A DNA stretch of 64,000 nt from positions 182,291,253-182,355,252 of the forward strand of contig OV884060.1 in NCBI GenBank assembly GCA_930367215.1, in the 5' to 3' direction. The translations under genes and the position numbers were made by a program. The first letter of the stretch is position 1. Every line of letters begins with the position of its first letter. Positions 25,080 to 38,100 of the stretch are shown here, in pieces. The stretch comes from Pollenia angustigena (lineage: Eukaryota > Arthropoda > Insecta > Diptera > Polleniidae). The notes under the pieces are model-generated. The model did not search any database. It saw nothing but the letters and a program-made list of their open reading frames with translations, and was not told where the DNA came from.

Positions 25080-25345
25080 GATACACAGTTTTAATAAAAT
25101 TACTTTTTATTTAAAAGTACTTTTTTAAAAGTACTTTTTTAAAAGTACATACTTTTTATTTAAAAGTACTTTTTCCAAAAGTAAATTTTTATAAAGAACT
25201 ATTATTTGATAAAAAATACTTTTTTGTAAAGGATCTTTCTTTTTTTTAATAAAAAATACTTTTTGATGAAAAATACTTTTTTGATAAAAAGTACATACTT
25301 AAAAATGTATTTTTGCCCAAAATTGATATTTTTGATAAAATTTTC
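25080..25345. repeat. AAAAGTACTTTTT-rich repeat, related to the 19.8-kb minisatellite
   Basis: Irregular units of TTTAAAAGTACTTTTT / GATAAAAAATACTTTT occur here, with a small outlier at 27495-27545 just beyond the nested elements. The hAT element at 25355 lies between the two, so it appears to have split one array. Confidence 0.7.
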
Positions 25346-25392
25346 ATTGCTAATCAGTGTTGCCAGTGGATTTTACGAAAAAATACCTACAC

Positions 25393-25929
25393 CAGTGTTG
25401 CCAGTGAAATTTCGAGAAAGATACGTTTTGGTTTCCAAAAAGATACACTTTTTCCCAAAAAGATACATTTTGAAAAAAAAAAGAAAAAAGAAAAATCCAT
25501 TTTTACGTTTAACATTTATTAACATAACACTTTTATTTCATATTCAATGAATATTATAAGGAAAAACATATCATGTAAATTAATTTTTTTTATATTTATT
25601 TAGGTCATAAATATTACTTATGTAATTTTTAAAAATATAGTTAGCAAACTTTTAAATTAATTATATGTAACAATCAAAACAAATTAATTTTTTAAAAACG
25701 AATATACAAATTAAGGCACCATAATTAAAGCTGCTTTTATATTACCATTGAGTCGGTTACGATGATCAGTCTTAATAAGTTTTAGTTGGCTAAAAATTCT
25801 CTATTATTTTAGTTCTGTACATTTTGCGTACAGATTCAAAAGATACGAAAAAAATCAGGATTATACATGGTACATGAAGTCATCAAAAGATACGAAAAAT
25901 TTATCTTTCGTATCCTAGTGCCAACACTG
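25393..25929. mobile_element. Inner hAT-like MITE, 537 bp
   Basis: Ends CAGTGTTGCCAGTGAAATTT / AAATTTATCTTTCG..TAGTGCCAACACTG, flanked by ACCTACAC (25385-25392) and ACGTACAC (25930-25937), 7 of 8 matching. Both sides carry AAAGATACG subterminal repeats. It sits 38 bp inside the left end of the outer element. Confidence 0.8.
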
Positions 25930-26098
25930 ACGTACACATTCCAACAAAAAGCCGATTTTTCCCTACACGTTGAAAAAATTTCCCCTACAAAAATCCCTAC
26001 GCATTATTGTTATTAAAATAGAAGAAAAAATATTAGTTTTAAAAAACATTTTATGAATATTAAAGCTTTGACAAAATATAAGTACAAAACTAAAAAAA

Positions 26099-27047
26099 AA
26101 CAAGTTAGAGTGCTATATTCGGCTGTGCCGAATCTTTGATACCCTCCACCGACAGTTCGAATGTTTAAGGAGTAATATCTGTATGATGTTATTATTATCT
26201 TAAACTGTGACGATTTGTTATTAATTATGGTTTTAGGCGACTAAACTGTTTTTCGGTAGTAGGGTTTATATGGGGCCTAGAGTAAATTATAGACCGATCA
26301 TCAAGAAATTTCACAGCGTCATTTATAGTCCTATAAAACTGTGACGAGCCAAAATTTGTTATGATTGCATTATTTTTTACGGTTTTAGGCGTACTAAACT
26401 GTTTTCCGGTAGTAGGGTTTATATGGGGCCTAAGGTAAATTATGGACCGATCGTCACGAAATTTCACAGTGTTATTTCTGGTCCTAAAAAACTGTGACGT
26501 ACCAAATTTTGTTCCGTTAGCGTTATTTTTTGCGGTTTTAGGCGTACTAAACTGTTTTCCGGGAGTAGTGTTTATATGGGGCTTAGGGTAAATTATGGAC
26601 CGATCTTCACGAAATTAAACAGCGTAATTTCCAGTAAAATAAAACAAATTTTCGCAAAATCTTATCTCATTCCGTGCCTTGTTCCAGGAATTTTTTTATT
26701 TTTTGTAACAAAATTATCAATTTTTTTAGGTGGTGGTTCCACATTTTGATTCATAGCTCTGGTCCTACTGAACCGATTTTGCTGGATTTCAATCCCAAAC
26801 TGCTTAGGATAACTACAAGCAATTTGGCACCAAGTTTGTTCATTTCTTTTGAGTTGTTCGAAAGTGAGCGTGTTTTCAACAGGCGGACAGACGGACAGAC
26901 AGACGGACATGGCTAAATCGACTTAGAATTACTCAAGGACCCAGAATATATATACTTTATGGGGTCTGAGATGAATAATAAAAAAGTTTCACACGGAATG
27001 ACAAACTTAATATACCCTCTTCACAACTAATTGTGGTGGAGGGTATA
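26099..27047 (-). mobile_element. DINE-1-like Helentron derivative C
   Basis: A reverse-strand copy of the 2519-3909 family: at the left AACAAGTTAGAGTGCTATATTCGGC with the hairpin, at the right CACAACTAATTGTGGTGGAGGGTATA. Only about 2.7 of the 152-bp units (26225-26640) are present against five or more in A and B. No coding. Confidence 0.85.
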
Positions 27048-27364
27048 ATAATACGTATGTACTTTTAATTTAATTCAATTTAATCTTTCAACATTGAATG
27101 ATATCTTTGAAAAAACATGTACAGTGTCGCTAACTTTTAAGCGACAATCAACTCTGGAAATATATTTTTATGCGATTTTAGGGAAATTAAAATTTTTTAA
27201 CCTTTTTTGACATAAAAAAATCATAAATAAAGCGATATGACGAAAAATCCCTACATTTTGGAGATTATAAAAAATCTGTCCGATTTTCCCTACGCTGCTA
27301 TTTTAGTATCAAAAATACCTACATGTAGGAATTTTCCCCTACTTCTGGCAACTTTGTTGCTAAT

Positions 27365-29139
27365 AGAAATTATAGATTAGTTGATAAATGCACCTGTTTT
27401 ATACGTAGACAATTTTAAATTAAAGCCCTTTTTTTAATAAGTTTCTGTATTAAAATCTTTAAAAAATCAAAAGATACGTCCGTGATGGTGTTGGATATAA
27501 AAGTACTCTTTTCATAAAAGTACGTTTTTCGTAAAAAGTGACTTTTTGGTACATAAATATTATTATTATTATTTTTTTATTTTTGCTGAATTAGTAGAAA
27601 AGGCCCTCGACCTTATTAAGCTAGTTCATTTTATACATATCAGAACTAGATTTTTACACAAAAATCTAAACCTTAAAAAAAAAAACTAAGACCAAAACTG
27701 AAAGTAACTTTCAGGACAATGATTTATCGTTAATATTGTTTACGGCATTAAACACACAAACACACATCTACACATCCACACATATTTATAGTTCCTGTGC
27801 AGTATTCATCCGTTACATGTTATATACATGTGGGGTCATAAGAAGGTGTGTTTTAGAGAAAGACGCCACTAAATTTGAAATAATACTTAAAACCAAAATA
27901 ACAAAAAAAAAAAGAAAAGGAAAAGTTAAACTTTTACTTTGTTGTCATTTTACTTTTTTAATGATGATCTAGTCATGTTGGAAATTTAAAGAAAAAAAAA
28001 AAAAAACTTTAAATGGCCGGCCTTAACGCGAAACTACCAAAAAGCACAGACCTACCCCATGTTTTCCTCCATGCAGTGAGTCTAAAATCAATTTCAATCT
28101 CGTTTATTGCATGTTGGCAGTTGTGTTTTTTTTTGGTCTCTGTGTGTGAGTATTTGTGTGTTAGATAATGTCTGATAATCGTTAAATGTTAAAGTGATAA
28201 TAACAGTGGGTTTCTCTAAATGAGATTTGCCAAATTGGTATAAAAGTATTTTTTAAAAAGGTATGTACATTAGAGAGACTCACCGAAAAAAGTACTCGAT
28301 GTACCCTCCTAAAAATGAACCTTGGACTTTTTTAAGATGACATTTTAAATATTTCGGCTCCAGCTTTGTCCTCTCGTGAGCTGGACCAGTTTGAAAAAGG
28401 GTCTATTTTTGCATGTTTTGTTAATTTGAGAATATGTTTCCCTACCAACATATACAAATTGGTTATCATAAGAAAGGTTTTTTTCAGGTATGTCCAACTG
28501 TATATGCAATTTGTCCAAGGGCTATCATCCATGTCCTTTTTTTAAAGGATTTTCTGTAAAAAAAAAAAAAACGGTTTTTGAATTTTTTGTTCGGGGTCGT
28601 TTGTAATAAAAATGCCAAATTAATATATTTTAATCTTTAGCCGATTTAATTAAATACGTGTCTCAGCTTTTTTTTAAATTCTTGCTAGTTCGCGTTTTGC
28701 CAAAAATGCAATGGGGTGGTAACCTTTCGTTTTAAATAGGGCAATATGGGTATCAAACTTTTTCTTTTGCCAAGTACATCATCTTTGTATGTAAATAATA
28801 TAGATTTTTGCAAATTAAATGCATTTTACACCGTGCTCTGGAATATATATAAATGCAATTTTTTAGTAACTCTAATATGATAGCGGATTTAGTTTCTAGA
28901 TCATGTATGGATGAAAATAGGACTAAAGAAAGAAAAAAAGAAATGATTCTTGTACACTCCACTTCATATACTCCCTTGCAAACTGCATACGATTTTACTG
29001 CCTTGTTTTATTCAAAAGGGGCTTTTTCTTACATTTTCGGAACTACAAGTGCTAACAGCTTATGATGGCTCTCTACGTACTATTGAGATACTTGCTTATA
29101 TGCCACCTTCCGATCCAATTTTTGATACAGAAAAGGATT
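27365..29139. other. Mostly unassigned; possible coding relic at 28850-29140
   Basis: No intact gene. From about 28860 the + strand has two overlapping frames ending near 29141 that seem to resume on the other side of the hAT insertion (MPPSDPIFDTEKD before it; ILRTFFDPAGVKAV after it, 30280-30320). The family is unknown to me. Confidence 0.35.
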
Positions 29140-29147
29140 AGTTCGAC

Positions 29148-30271
29148 TAGGGATGAAACGATACCTCTAAGGTATCGATACTTTTACTCGATGTAGTATC
29201 GCTCGTAAAGTATCGATACCTACTTAGTATCGAAACTTACTTGTATCGATACTTGTATCGGTTTGTATCATAAAAGAATAGAAAGCAGCATTTAAAAACG
29301 TTCTTATTAGTGTTAAGGTATTTTACAATACAATAAGAACTACGCCCCATTAGAATTTTTGTGCAAAACAAAAAAATTTCCTTTTGAAAAATCTTTTTTA
29401 TCTTAGGAAACAAAATTTTGTAGAACGTTCAGGATAACAACCTTTTATTTACCTTTTATTCCAGAAATCAACAATGTCACTATGAATATATTTTTAATGT
29501 CATTATGTATTTTATTTTTTAATCGATAAATATAATATATTTATCGATTATATTATATTAAAGGGTGGTATAACCATATATATATATTAGTTCCTTTAAA
29601 CTCCTACAAGGAGCATAGGGATTATGGTATAACCATAATCCACGATAATTGTGAGTGACCTTAACGGCAATGTTTTTTCTCAACTTAAAGTGACCTTTCT
29701 TTGTTTCAGTATTTGACAACTTCTATAAGATTAAGATTGTTAAAGCCTTTTACGAAAATGGGCATTCAATCAAAAGTCATTTCGTGCACATTGTGATTTT
29801 TTTGTTCAGCATAATCTACCAAATGTTTCCACAATCGGGAGAATTGTGCGCAAATTTCAGCAAACCGAGTCTATAGGAAATGGGAAAACATATGTGCATG
29901 CTCGCCCAGTTAGTTCTGCGGCTGTCGGCGTTATCGGGCCGTACTTCTTCGAAAATGAGGTCGACCAAGCAATTACCGTGAATTGATTTCGCTATCGCGA
30001 GATGATAACGGACTTCATATAGCGAGAAATTGAGGAAATGGACCTAGACGATGTGGTTTATAGGTGTTTACTGGTCAAAGGGTTTCTTGATACCGTAACT
30101 GCTGCTCCAGCTTTGGAAAATAATCAAAAATGTAAGATTTATTTCAATACCAAAGTAAAAACGATTACTTTTGACCGATACCGAGTATTTTTTTGCCGAT
30201 ACTACTTGGTACTCGGCTGCTAAGTAGCGATTACAAAAATACTTGGTACTTTTGTAATCGTTTCGTCCCTA
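29148..30271. mobile_element. hAT-like element carrying a mariner relic
   Basis: Ends TAGGGATGAAACGAT / ATCGTTTCGTCCCTA with a perfect 8-bp duplication AGTTCGAC (29140-29147, 30272-30279). Subterminal regions are clusters of AGTATCGATAC-type words on both sides. The interior (29563-30160) is occupied by a decayed mariner element. Confidence 0.85.
29700..30110 (+). pseudogene. Mariner-type transposase relic 2 (internally deleted)
   Basis: Shifted frames read IVKAFYENGHSIKSHF (N-terminal helix-turn-helix region), then HARPVSSA, then at once GVIGPYFFENEV and the decayed continuation to EEMDLDDV. In full-length relatives about a hundred or more residues separate HARPV from GPYFFEN, so the middle including the first catalytic Asp is deleted. 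Stops interrupt the reading after ITVN. Nested in the hAT-like element at 29148. Confidence 0.6.
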
Positions 30272-30569
30272 AGTTCGACCAAATTCTGCGAACTTTTTTT
30301 GATCCTGCCGGAGTTAAAGCTGTTTCAAATCTTCCGCTGTAATTTTGTCCATACATTTGTTTGTCCTTCATGTATTTGAGAAATAAAAAAATAAAACTTT
30401 TTTTATTAATAAGATATTTCTATGACGTGCTAAATTCACAATTTTTATATTTGATAAATACATTGAAATTTATTGTTGAGGGAAAGCTAGTTCCTATCCG
30501 CAATAATAATTTTAATTTGGAAAACTTCTTAATTTAAATACTGTAAAAAAGTCAAATAAAATGTACTTA

Positions 30570-30720
30570 TGCTGGGTACACACAGTGCAACCTACATGGA
30601 AACTGTTTCAATGCAACCTCAAAATATCAAAGCGTTTTGATGTGTATGCAATCTGAAATGAATGAAAATGAATTTAATTCACTGGATTGCGTAAACGTGT
30701 TGCATAGTGTGTACCCAGCA
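30570..30720. mobile_element. 151-bp Harbinger-like MITE
   Basis: Ends TGCTGGGTACACACAGTGCAA / TTGCATAGTGTGTACCCAGCA with TTA on both sides (30567-30569, 30721-30723). The 3-bp TTA duplication fits PIF/Harbinger. No coding. Confidence 0.85.
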
Positions 30721-30723
30721 TTA

Positions 30724-31550
30724 GTATGAAAAAAGTTTTTAATTTAGGTACTCATGTAACAAAGTACTTTTAATCAAATTTTATAAGAAATCGATAATAA
30801 GAAGCTTTTTTTAAAGGAAAAAAAATTTTATGACAAGAATTTTTATAAAAAGTACTTATTATAAAAAATTTTTTCTTCAGAAAAATAAAAAGTACTTAAT
30901 ATGAAAAAAGTTTTTAATTTAGGTAAAGTACCTTTAATGAAAAAAGTTTTTAATTTAGGTAAAGTACCTTTAATGAAAAAAGTTTTTAATTTAGGTACTT
31001 TTTTTTACAAAGTACATACTTTTTATCAAATTTTATAAGACAACAAACGATAATAAGAAGCTATTTTTATGGAAAAACAAAATATAAAAGAATTTTATGA
31101 CAAAAGAATTTTTATAAAAAGTACTTAATATAAAAAATTTTTTCTTAAGAAAAATATAAAGTTCTTAATATGAAAAAAGTTTTAAATTTAGGCAAAGTAA
31201 TTAATATGAAAAAAGTTTTTAATTTAGGTACTTTTTTATCAAATTTTATAAGACAACGAACGATAATAAGAAGCTATTTCTATGGAAAAAAAATATAAAA
31301 GAATTTTATGACAAAAGAATTTTTATAAAAAGTCTTATTATGAAAAATTTTTTCTTAAGAAAAATAAAAAGTACTTAATATGAAAAAAGTTTTTAATTTA
31401 GGTACTTTTTTACAAAGTACTTTTTATCAAAATTTATAAGACAACGAACGATAATAAGAAGCTATTTTTATGGGGAAAAAACATAAAAGAATTTTATATA
31501 AAAGAATTTTATGACAAAAGAATTTTCATAAAAAGTACTTACTTTATTTA
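30724..31550. repeat. Imperfect tandem array, units about 190-250 bp
   Basis: The phrase GATAATAAGAAGCT recurs at about 30794, 31049, 31264 and 31451, each within a unit that also contains AAAAAGTACTTAATATGAAA and GTTTTTAATTTAGGTA. The AAAAAGTAC words tie it to the arrays at 19.8 and 25.1 kb. Confidence 0.8.
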
Positions 31551-31983
31551 AAAAAAAAATCTTCCTGAAATTAAACAGAATTTTAAAATTATACTACTTA
31601 CCAATTTGCCTACCCTCAGTCCTTAATTTTACCATTCGCCGCGTTTTGTTTCCTTTTTTTTCGCAAAAACTTAATTTCATTAGTTTTGATAATAAATTGT
31701 TACCAATATTTTGTGGTCATTGATGTTTTTCTGTTGCTGCTTCTGCCTACAGAACCTCTAGTTTTTTTTTTTTTTTTTTTTTTTTTTTGTCCATTTGCTG
31801 CCGATTTCCGTTTACAGGTTGGCGTTTCCATTTATTTCTGTTGCATGTTTAATAATAATTTTTAAATTAACGACTGTTTTGTTCCTTTTTTTTCAATTTA
31901 TTTTTATTTTTTAATTGTTTTTCTTCTGCGTCTAAATTTTCTTAAACTCATTTCATTTCTTCTTTTTATATTTATATTTTTAG

Positions 31984-32169
31984 GTTACGCTACATTTTCA
32001 AAATGGCTTTGGCCGTTTCATTGCGTAGAGCTTTACTCATGCTACTCACCACCACCATTTTTGTCATAATGGTCTTGTATTGGAATCAGGGTAGCATCAA
32101 GCCGCAATCATACATAAACACATACGAAAAGTCGGCGGGCAATCAGGAGCAATTAAATGAATTTCCAAT
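31984..32169 (+). CDS. fdl: fdl first coding exon
   Basis: The acceptor is a T-rich tract ending in AG at 31982-31983, followed by 19 nt of 5' leader and the ATG at 32003. The exon encodes residues 1-55, starting [12 protein letters not shown], plus two bases of codon 56, and ends at a GTAAGT donor (32170). It supplies the membrane anchor. The acceptor upstream of the ATG means at least one untranslated exon lies further upstream. Confidence 0.92.
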
Positions 32170-35100
32170 GTAAGTAGTAAAATGTTTTATTTTAGTTGCA
32201 ATCAAATAATCAAAATTATAAGAGGGATTTAATTAAAAGGAAATTAAATTTATTATACGAAAACGCTAATCTAAAAAAATTATCTTTTTTTTTTTTAATT
32301 AACAATAATTTTAATGAAATATTCGTTTTGGATAATTGAATGAATATTTGTAATGTGAAAATAATTTAAGGACAATTTACTATAAAACTTTATCTGGAAC
32401 TTTAAATTTTCATAAAATCGGAAATCTTTGCTCTCTTACCAGTCAAATTTCATAAAATTATTTTATTTAAGTGTACACAGCCTTTCACTAAAATCGATAA
32501 AAGATCATTCTCAATCGTTACACTAGTCAAAAGATATATATCGCACCTCCAATGCAATATCCACGTAATTGCAATTTTCCTTAATGTAGGTAAATCACGT
32601 TCAAACTGTTCTTGACTATTCAGGCCCTTAAGTAGGCCTACAGAATTGACTTTAAGAGTTCAAAAAAAAACTGGTTATTTTGTTAGATAGAATAATTATT
32701 ATTATTATTTATATTTTGCTATCTAAACGTCGTTGCCCAACATTTCGTCAGCTCATTATTGGTTTGACCTACCGACCATTTAAAAAAATTGGGGTATAAA
32801 TACATTTTGAATAGCCCCTTTCTAAATCCAAACCTGGTCCACGAAATTTTTTATGGTTTCTGAAATATTAAGCATTAAATCAACTATTTTAAAATTTTAA
32901 GTATAGTTTTGCTCTACACGCCACTCTTTGGCGAATGCTGCAAACTCCTCATGCAAAAACGTACAAAATAAATTTCACTCATGCCACGCTTCATTGCCCA
33001 AAAAAAAAAGTTGTTAGAGCGAAATCAAAATAAAATGACACTTCATTGCCGTAAGAAAAACAAGCAGTTAAAGCGAAAGCAAAATAAAATGTCAACAACT
33101 CAATACACAGCAATAAGTATCGGTGTTCGAAAATAAACACTTAATATCGCTCCTTAGTGTTCGGTTCGGTAGATTTGTGGAAAACACCATCGCAAAACGC
33201 TTAACATTGGCGACTTTGACTTAAAATCGCAAATTAGGTGTTCTGTAAATCGCAATAGCAAGAAAATTGGCGACTTCAAATTGCAAAAGAGAACTAGAAT
33301 ATTTGCAAAAAGCTATGGCAGATCGCAAGCTGAACGCACGAGTTCAAGAACACCATAAAATAAATTTTGCGATTTCAAATCTTGCGATTGTCAGAACATG
33401 GCCGAGTGTTTATGTAGTTTTCATTAAATAAAATAACTTTTCCCTGTTTGTTATCATCCTTCGAACACAAAAATATTACTGTTCTTATCCAACTCAACAA
33501 AAAGATAAGAACATTTAATTCTGTTCGGATTTTTTTTTAAAACCCCACACTTCATTGTGTTCGGTTCAGCTCATTAATGTTCGTTCGTTTCTGTTGTGTG
33601 TAGCTCTCTTTTGGCTGGTAAAAAAACCAAATTTTTTTACAAAACAAAATACGCTTACAAAAAAAAAAAAACAAAAAGCCAACAAAATAATTTTACACAA
33701 ACAAAACAAAAACACAATACAAACACAAGCTGGTCGTGCTGCGGTCGTTGTTTATTCATTTCTTTATCAATGTAAAAAAGAAACATTATAAAACATTAAA
33801 ATATAAATTGCAAAAGATTTTGTTATTCGTGCTTAATTCCCAGTTTTTATTCTTGATAAAAACACTTCAAATTTATTGTTGATGGGATAAGCTATTCCTA
33901 TGCGCATTTCACTGGTTGCTAAGGCCAGAATATAACGTTTGTCTACAGTATCACTACAATTGTTCTGTTTTTTAACGAAGAACATAACACTATATAATGT
34001 TCGGCTCTTTCTTGAAAATAGTTACGAACGGTTTTAAGGGTTGTGTGCACACAAACACTAAAAAATAGATACCGTTCCTTGGTGTGTGAACCGAACGCTA
34101 AATAATGGTTTGTTTATGTTCGAACACTAGTAAGTATTCGTATGCAGCACGAAAAGCTACTTTTTAGAAATAAATTTAGAAAAGTGGCGTATGCAGCACA
34201 AAACATTCATTTTCACTTTCAATAAAATACTATTAACTTCTAATTTCGTTCATGAACGTTTGGAAAAATTTACATTTTTCTTCAATTTCTAATGCCAGAA
34301 ACACGGGAGGATCACAAAAAAATTCTATTGGGTATATTTTCAGAAAACTTCATGTAAACCTTCATTGTCGTTTTCCTCCATAACGACTTTTTGGCCTGTG
34401 CGCCAAACCAATAATGTACTGATGATTGAGGAACATTGCAATTACGTCGATATGGCATTGGAGGTGCGATATAAAAATTAACCGACCGAACTTAACTAGG
34501 AAATTTTTTAAACATATATTTCTTCCATTTTGTTTCATTAACTTAATCTCTCCCAAACTTTTTTTCAGACCCGTTGAAAAAATCTGGACCTACAAATGCG
34601 AAGGTGACAAATGTGTGCGGTATCACTTTCTCAGCATGCCGAAAGGCGAAAAACGAGTGCCTTTTATGACCTGTTCCATGACATGTGGTGACGTAAACAT
34701 TTGGCCACGTCCAACCGTTAAAACAGGTGTTAGTTCCAAGTCTCTAACATTTTCCATAGACGATGTAGAATTGCGTCTAGACACGCCCTACTCACAAGTT
34801 GAAACTTATTTCCGGCAATCGTTTGAATTATTTCTCAAAGATTTAAGGCGTATACAAAGACTCGACTTTAGGGACAATACGCCTCAGGCGGACACTAAGG
34901 GTGCAGAGAAAACGGAAGAAAATAGTCCCGATAATACTAACGAGGCTAAGAGCCGGCAACAGCAAAAACGTTTTGCCGATGCGGGCCAACATGAATCACA
35001 TCGCTTAAGGGGTGAGAATATAGCAGCAGCTTCGATCTTGGCCAATGCCTTTGGTTCACCTAAACACAGTGATATAGAAACGTTTACGGTGAATGTGGCC

Positions 35101-38100
35101 ATACATAAATTCCCCGAGATGAATTTGAATTTAGATACGGATGAAAGTTACCAGCTAACGGCAAGTTGTAAGTAGATCTTTTTAACATTTGAAAACTAAA
35201 ATGAATAATGTTTTAATATGTTTTAGTTGAAAAACGCCATTTTAATGTGGAAATCACGGCGAATTCGTTTTTTGGCGCCCGCCATGGCTTAAGCACTTTG
35301 CAGCAACTGATCTGGTTTGATGACGAGGAAAACCAGTTGCGCATTTTGTCCAAAGTTCTAGTAATTGATGCCCCTAAATTTAGATACCGTGGTGTAATGT
35401 TGGACACTTCACGTCATTATTTCTCAGTAGAGGCTATCAAGCGCACCATAGCGGGCATGTCGTATTCAAAACTTAATCGTTTCCACTGGCACATAACTGA
35501 CTCGCAAAGTTTTCCCTATATTTCCAAATACTATCCAGAGTTAGCGGCTCATGGTGCCTACTCAGAGCGAGAGACGTACACCGATGCAGATGTAAGAGAG
35601 ATATCAGCATTTGCTAAGTTACATGGTGTGCAAGTGGTACCTGAAATCGATGCTCCTGCCCATGCTGGCAATGGTTGGGATTGGGGTCCCAAGCGTGGCA
35701 TGGGCGAGTTGAGTTTGTGCATAAATCAACAACCGTGGAGTTTTTATTGTGGTGAACCTCCTTGTGGCCAACTTAATCCTAAGAATAATAATACATTTTT
35801 AATTTTACAACGTCTGTACGAAGAGCTGCTAAATGCATCGGGACCCACCGACTATTTTCACTTGGGCGGCGATGAGGTGAATTTAGAATGTTGGGCTCAA
35901 TACTTCAATGATACTGATTTAAGGGGCCTGTGGTGTGATTTTATGTTAAATGCTATGGCTCGGTACGATATTTTAATTGTTCTAAAATAAAGAATAGTAT
36001 TAATTTTAAATACATTTTTGTAGTTTAAAAATAGCCAACAACAATGTGGAACCAAAAATCGTTTCTGTATGGTCAAGTGGCTTAACCAATACCCGCTGTC
36101 TCCCTAAAACTCAATTTGCTGTCCAGATTTGGGGCGGCAGTACTTGGCAGGAAAACTATGATTTGTTGGATAATGGCTTTAATGTTATATTTTCTCATGT
36201 GGATGCCTGGTATTTGGATTGCGGTTTTGGCAACTGGCGGTCAACTGGTGAGTTTGATTATTTTTATAGATTAAAGGAGACTTGTTCTCAATATTTTTTT
36301 TCTTATCCAGGTGATGGCGCCTGCTCTCCGTATCGTACGTGGCAAAATGTTTATAAACACCGTCCTTGGGAACGAATGCGTTTAGATAAGACTAAAATAA
36401 AACAGGTAATGTTAATTAATTTGTTGAGGGTTTTTTTTAAAGGTAATTCGCTGATTTTCAAAAACGATGGCAATTTTATACATGACTTTTTTATTTTAAC
36501 TTTAAATAATGTTGTTATTTATTGCCTTTTCGAAAAAACCCTTGATTTACATACTTTCTAGAGTTAAATTGTCTGTCTGTTATCGGTTATGGACTTTGTG
36601 ACTTAAAGTCAAAATCAGTTAAGGAAATTAAAAATCCGAACGAATTTTCAAGGCAAATATCGATTTTTGGTAGTAAATATAAGTGTTCACAGATTTGCAT
36701 CCTTTTCGCTGTAGGACCTTTAATTTACAAAATAAATGCGATTCTATGTTTTATATAAAAAAAAAAATCGAACTTTCGAGCTAAATATCGATTTTTTGTT
36801 TAAAATATGAGTGATCCCAGATTTTCATTCCTTTGTCTCTACGATCCTCAGTTTGCAAAATAAATGCGATTTTATGTAAAAAATTGAATTTTCAAGTAAA
36901 ATATCGGGTTTTCGTGGAAAATATGAGTGATCACAGGTTTGCACCCTTTTTGCTGTAGGACCTTTAGTTTACAAAATAAATGCGATTCTATGTTTTATAT
37001 AAAAAAATCGATCTTTCGAGACAAATATAGATTTTTTGTGGAATATATGAGGTGATCACAGAATTTTATTCTTTTGACTCTACGATCCTCAGTTTACAGA
37101 ATAATCGAATTTTCGAGACAAACATCGATTTCGATAGTAAATGTAATAGATTTCGGATTATCATCCTTTTTGCTCTTGAACTATTAGTTTACGAAATTAA
37201 TGCGACTTTATGTTTTCTTAAAAATAATCAAATTTGTGAGACACATCGTCAGCTCATTATTGGTTTGGCGCATATGCCAAAAAGTCGTAGCGATAAAAAA
37301 CGACAATGAAGGTTAACATGAAGTTTTCTGAAAATATACCCGATGTAATTTTTTTTTTGTATTTTTACCACTGCTTCTGGTATATCTTTTGGAGAAAACT
37401 TAGAAGTTAATAGTAAGTCTTTGTGCAAATTTGCAATTTGTAAATTTACAGTGCATATTATGATTGATCGTGAGCATACCACTTTTGTTTTTTGTTTAAA
37501 TGTGTTATTTTTCTAAAAATTTATTCTGGCAGCACTGTTAAAAATCTTAAAATTATTTTTTTTTCTTTTTAAATTTACAGTGCATATTATGATTGATCGT
37601 GAGCATACCACTTTTGTTTTTTGTTTAAATGTGTTATTTTTCTAAAAATTTATTCTGGCAGCACTGTTAAAAATCTTAAAATTATTTTTTTTTCTTTTTA
37701 AATTATTTCAATTTAATTCTCTATTTTATGTTTAAATTCACGAAAATGTTGAATTTATAAGTTTTCTTAAACGCAATATATCGCTAAATATATCAAATGT
37801 TATTGTTTACATTTGTTTGCAACGGAGCAAATATGTACTACTAATTTTGCTCATTGTTTTTTTAGTGCAAACGAAGTAAAAAAAAGAGCAAATTGCAAAT
37901 ACGTACATTTTGTTGTTGTGTTGTGCAAATGTGTGCATTTTTGCAAGCATTTGCATCGTTTGCACTACCCATCGTGGTTTCCCTTAGTATTTTATTGATA
38001 GTAAAAAATTTTGCCGAATACGCCACTTTTCGAAATTTATTTTTAAAAATTAGCGTTTTGTGCAGCTTACTTACTGCTGTGTATTGAGTTGTTGACATTT

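Larger units (their letters stand above)
25355..27356. mobile_element. Outer hAT-like element of a three-element nest
   Basis: Ends CAGTGTTGCCAG / CTGGCAACTTTG with a perfect 8-bp duplication TTGCTAAT (25347-25354, 27357-27364). Inner ends mirror each other: AAAATACCTACA words on the left, CCCTACATTTTGG and AAAATACCTACATG on the right. It contains the hAT-like element at 25393-25929 and the Helentron derivative at 26099-27047. No transposase seen. Confidence 0.85.

Noticed and set aside
34884..35407. Antisense frames over fdl exons 2-3
   Set aside because: Shadow frames of real coding exons, lacking any motif.
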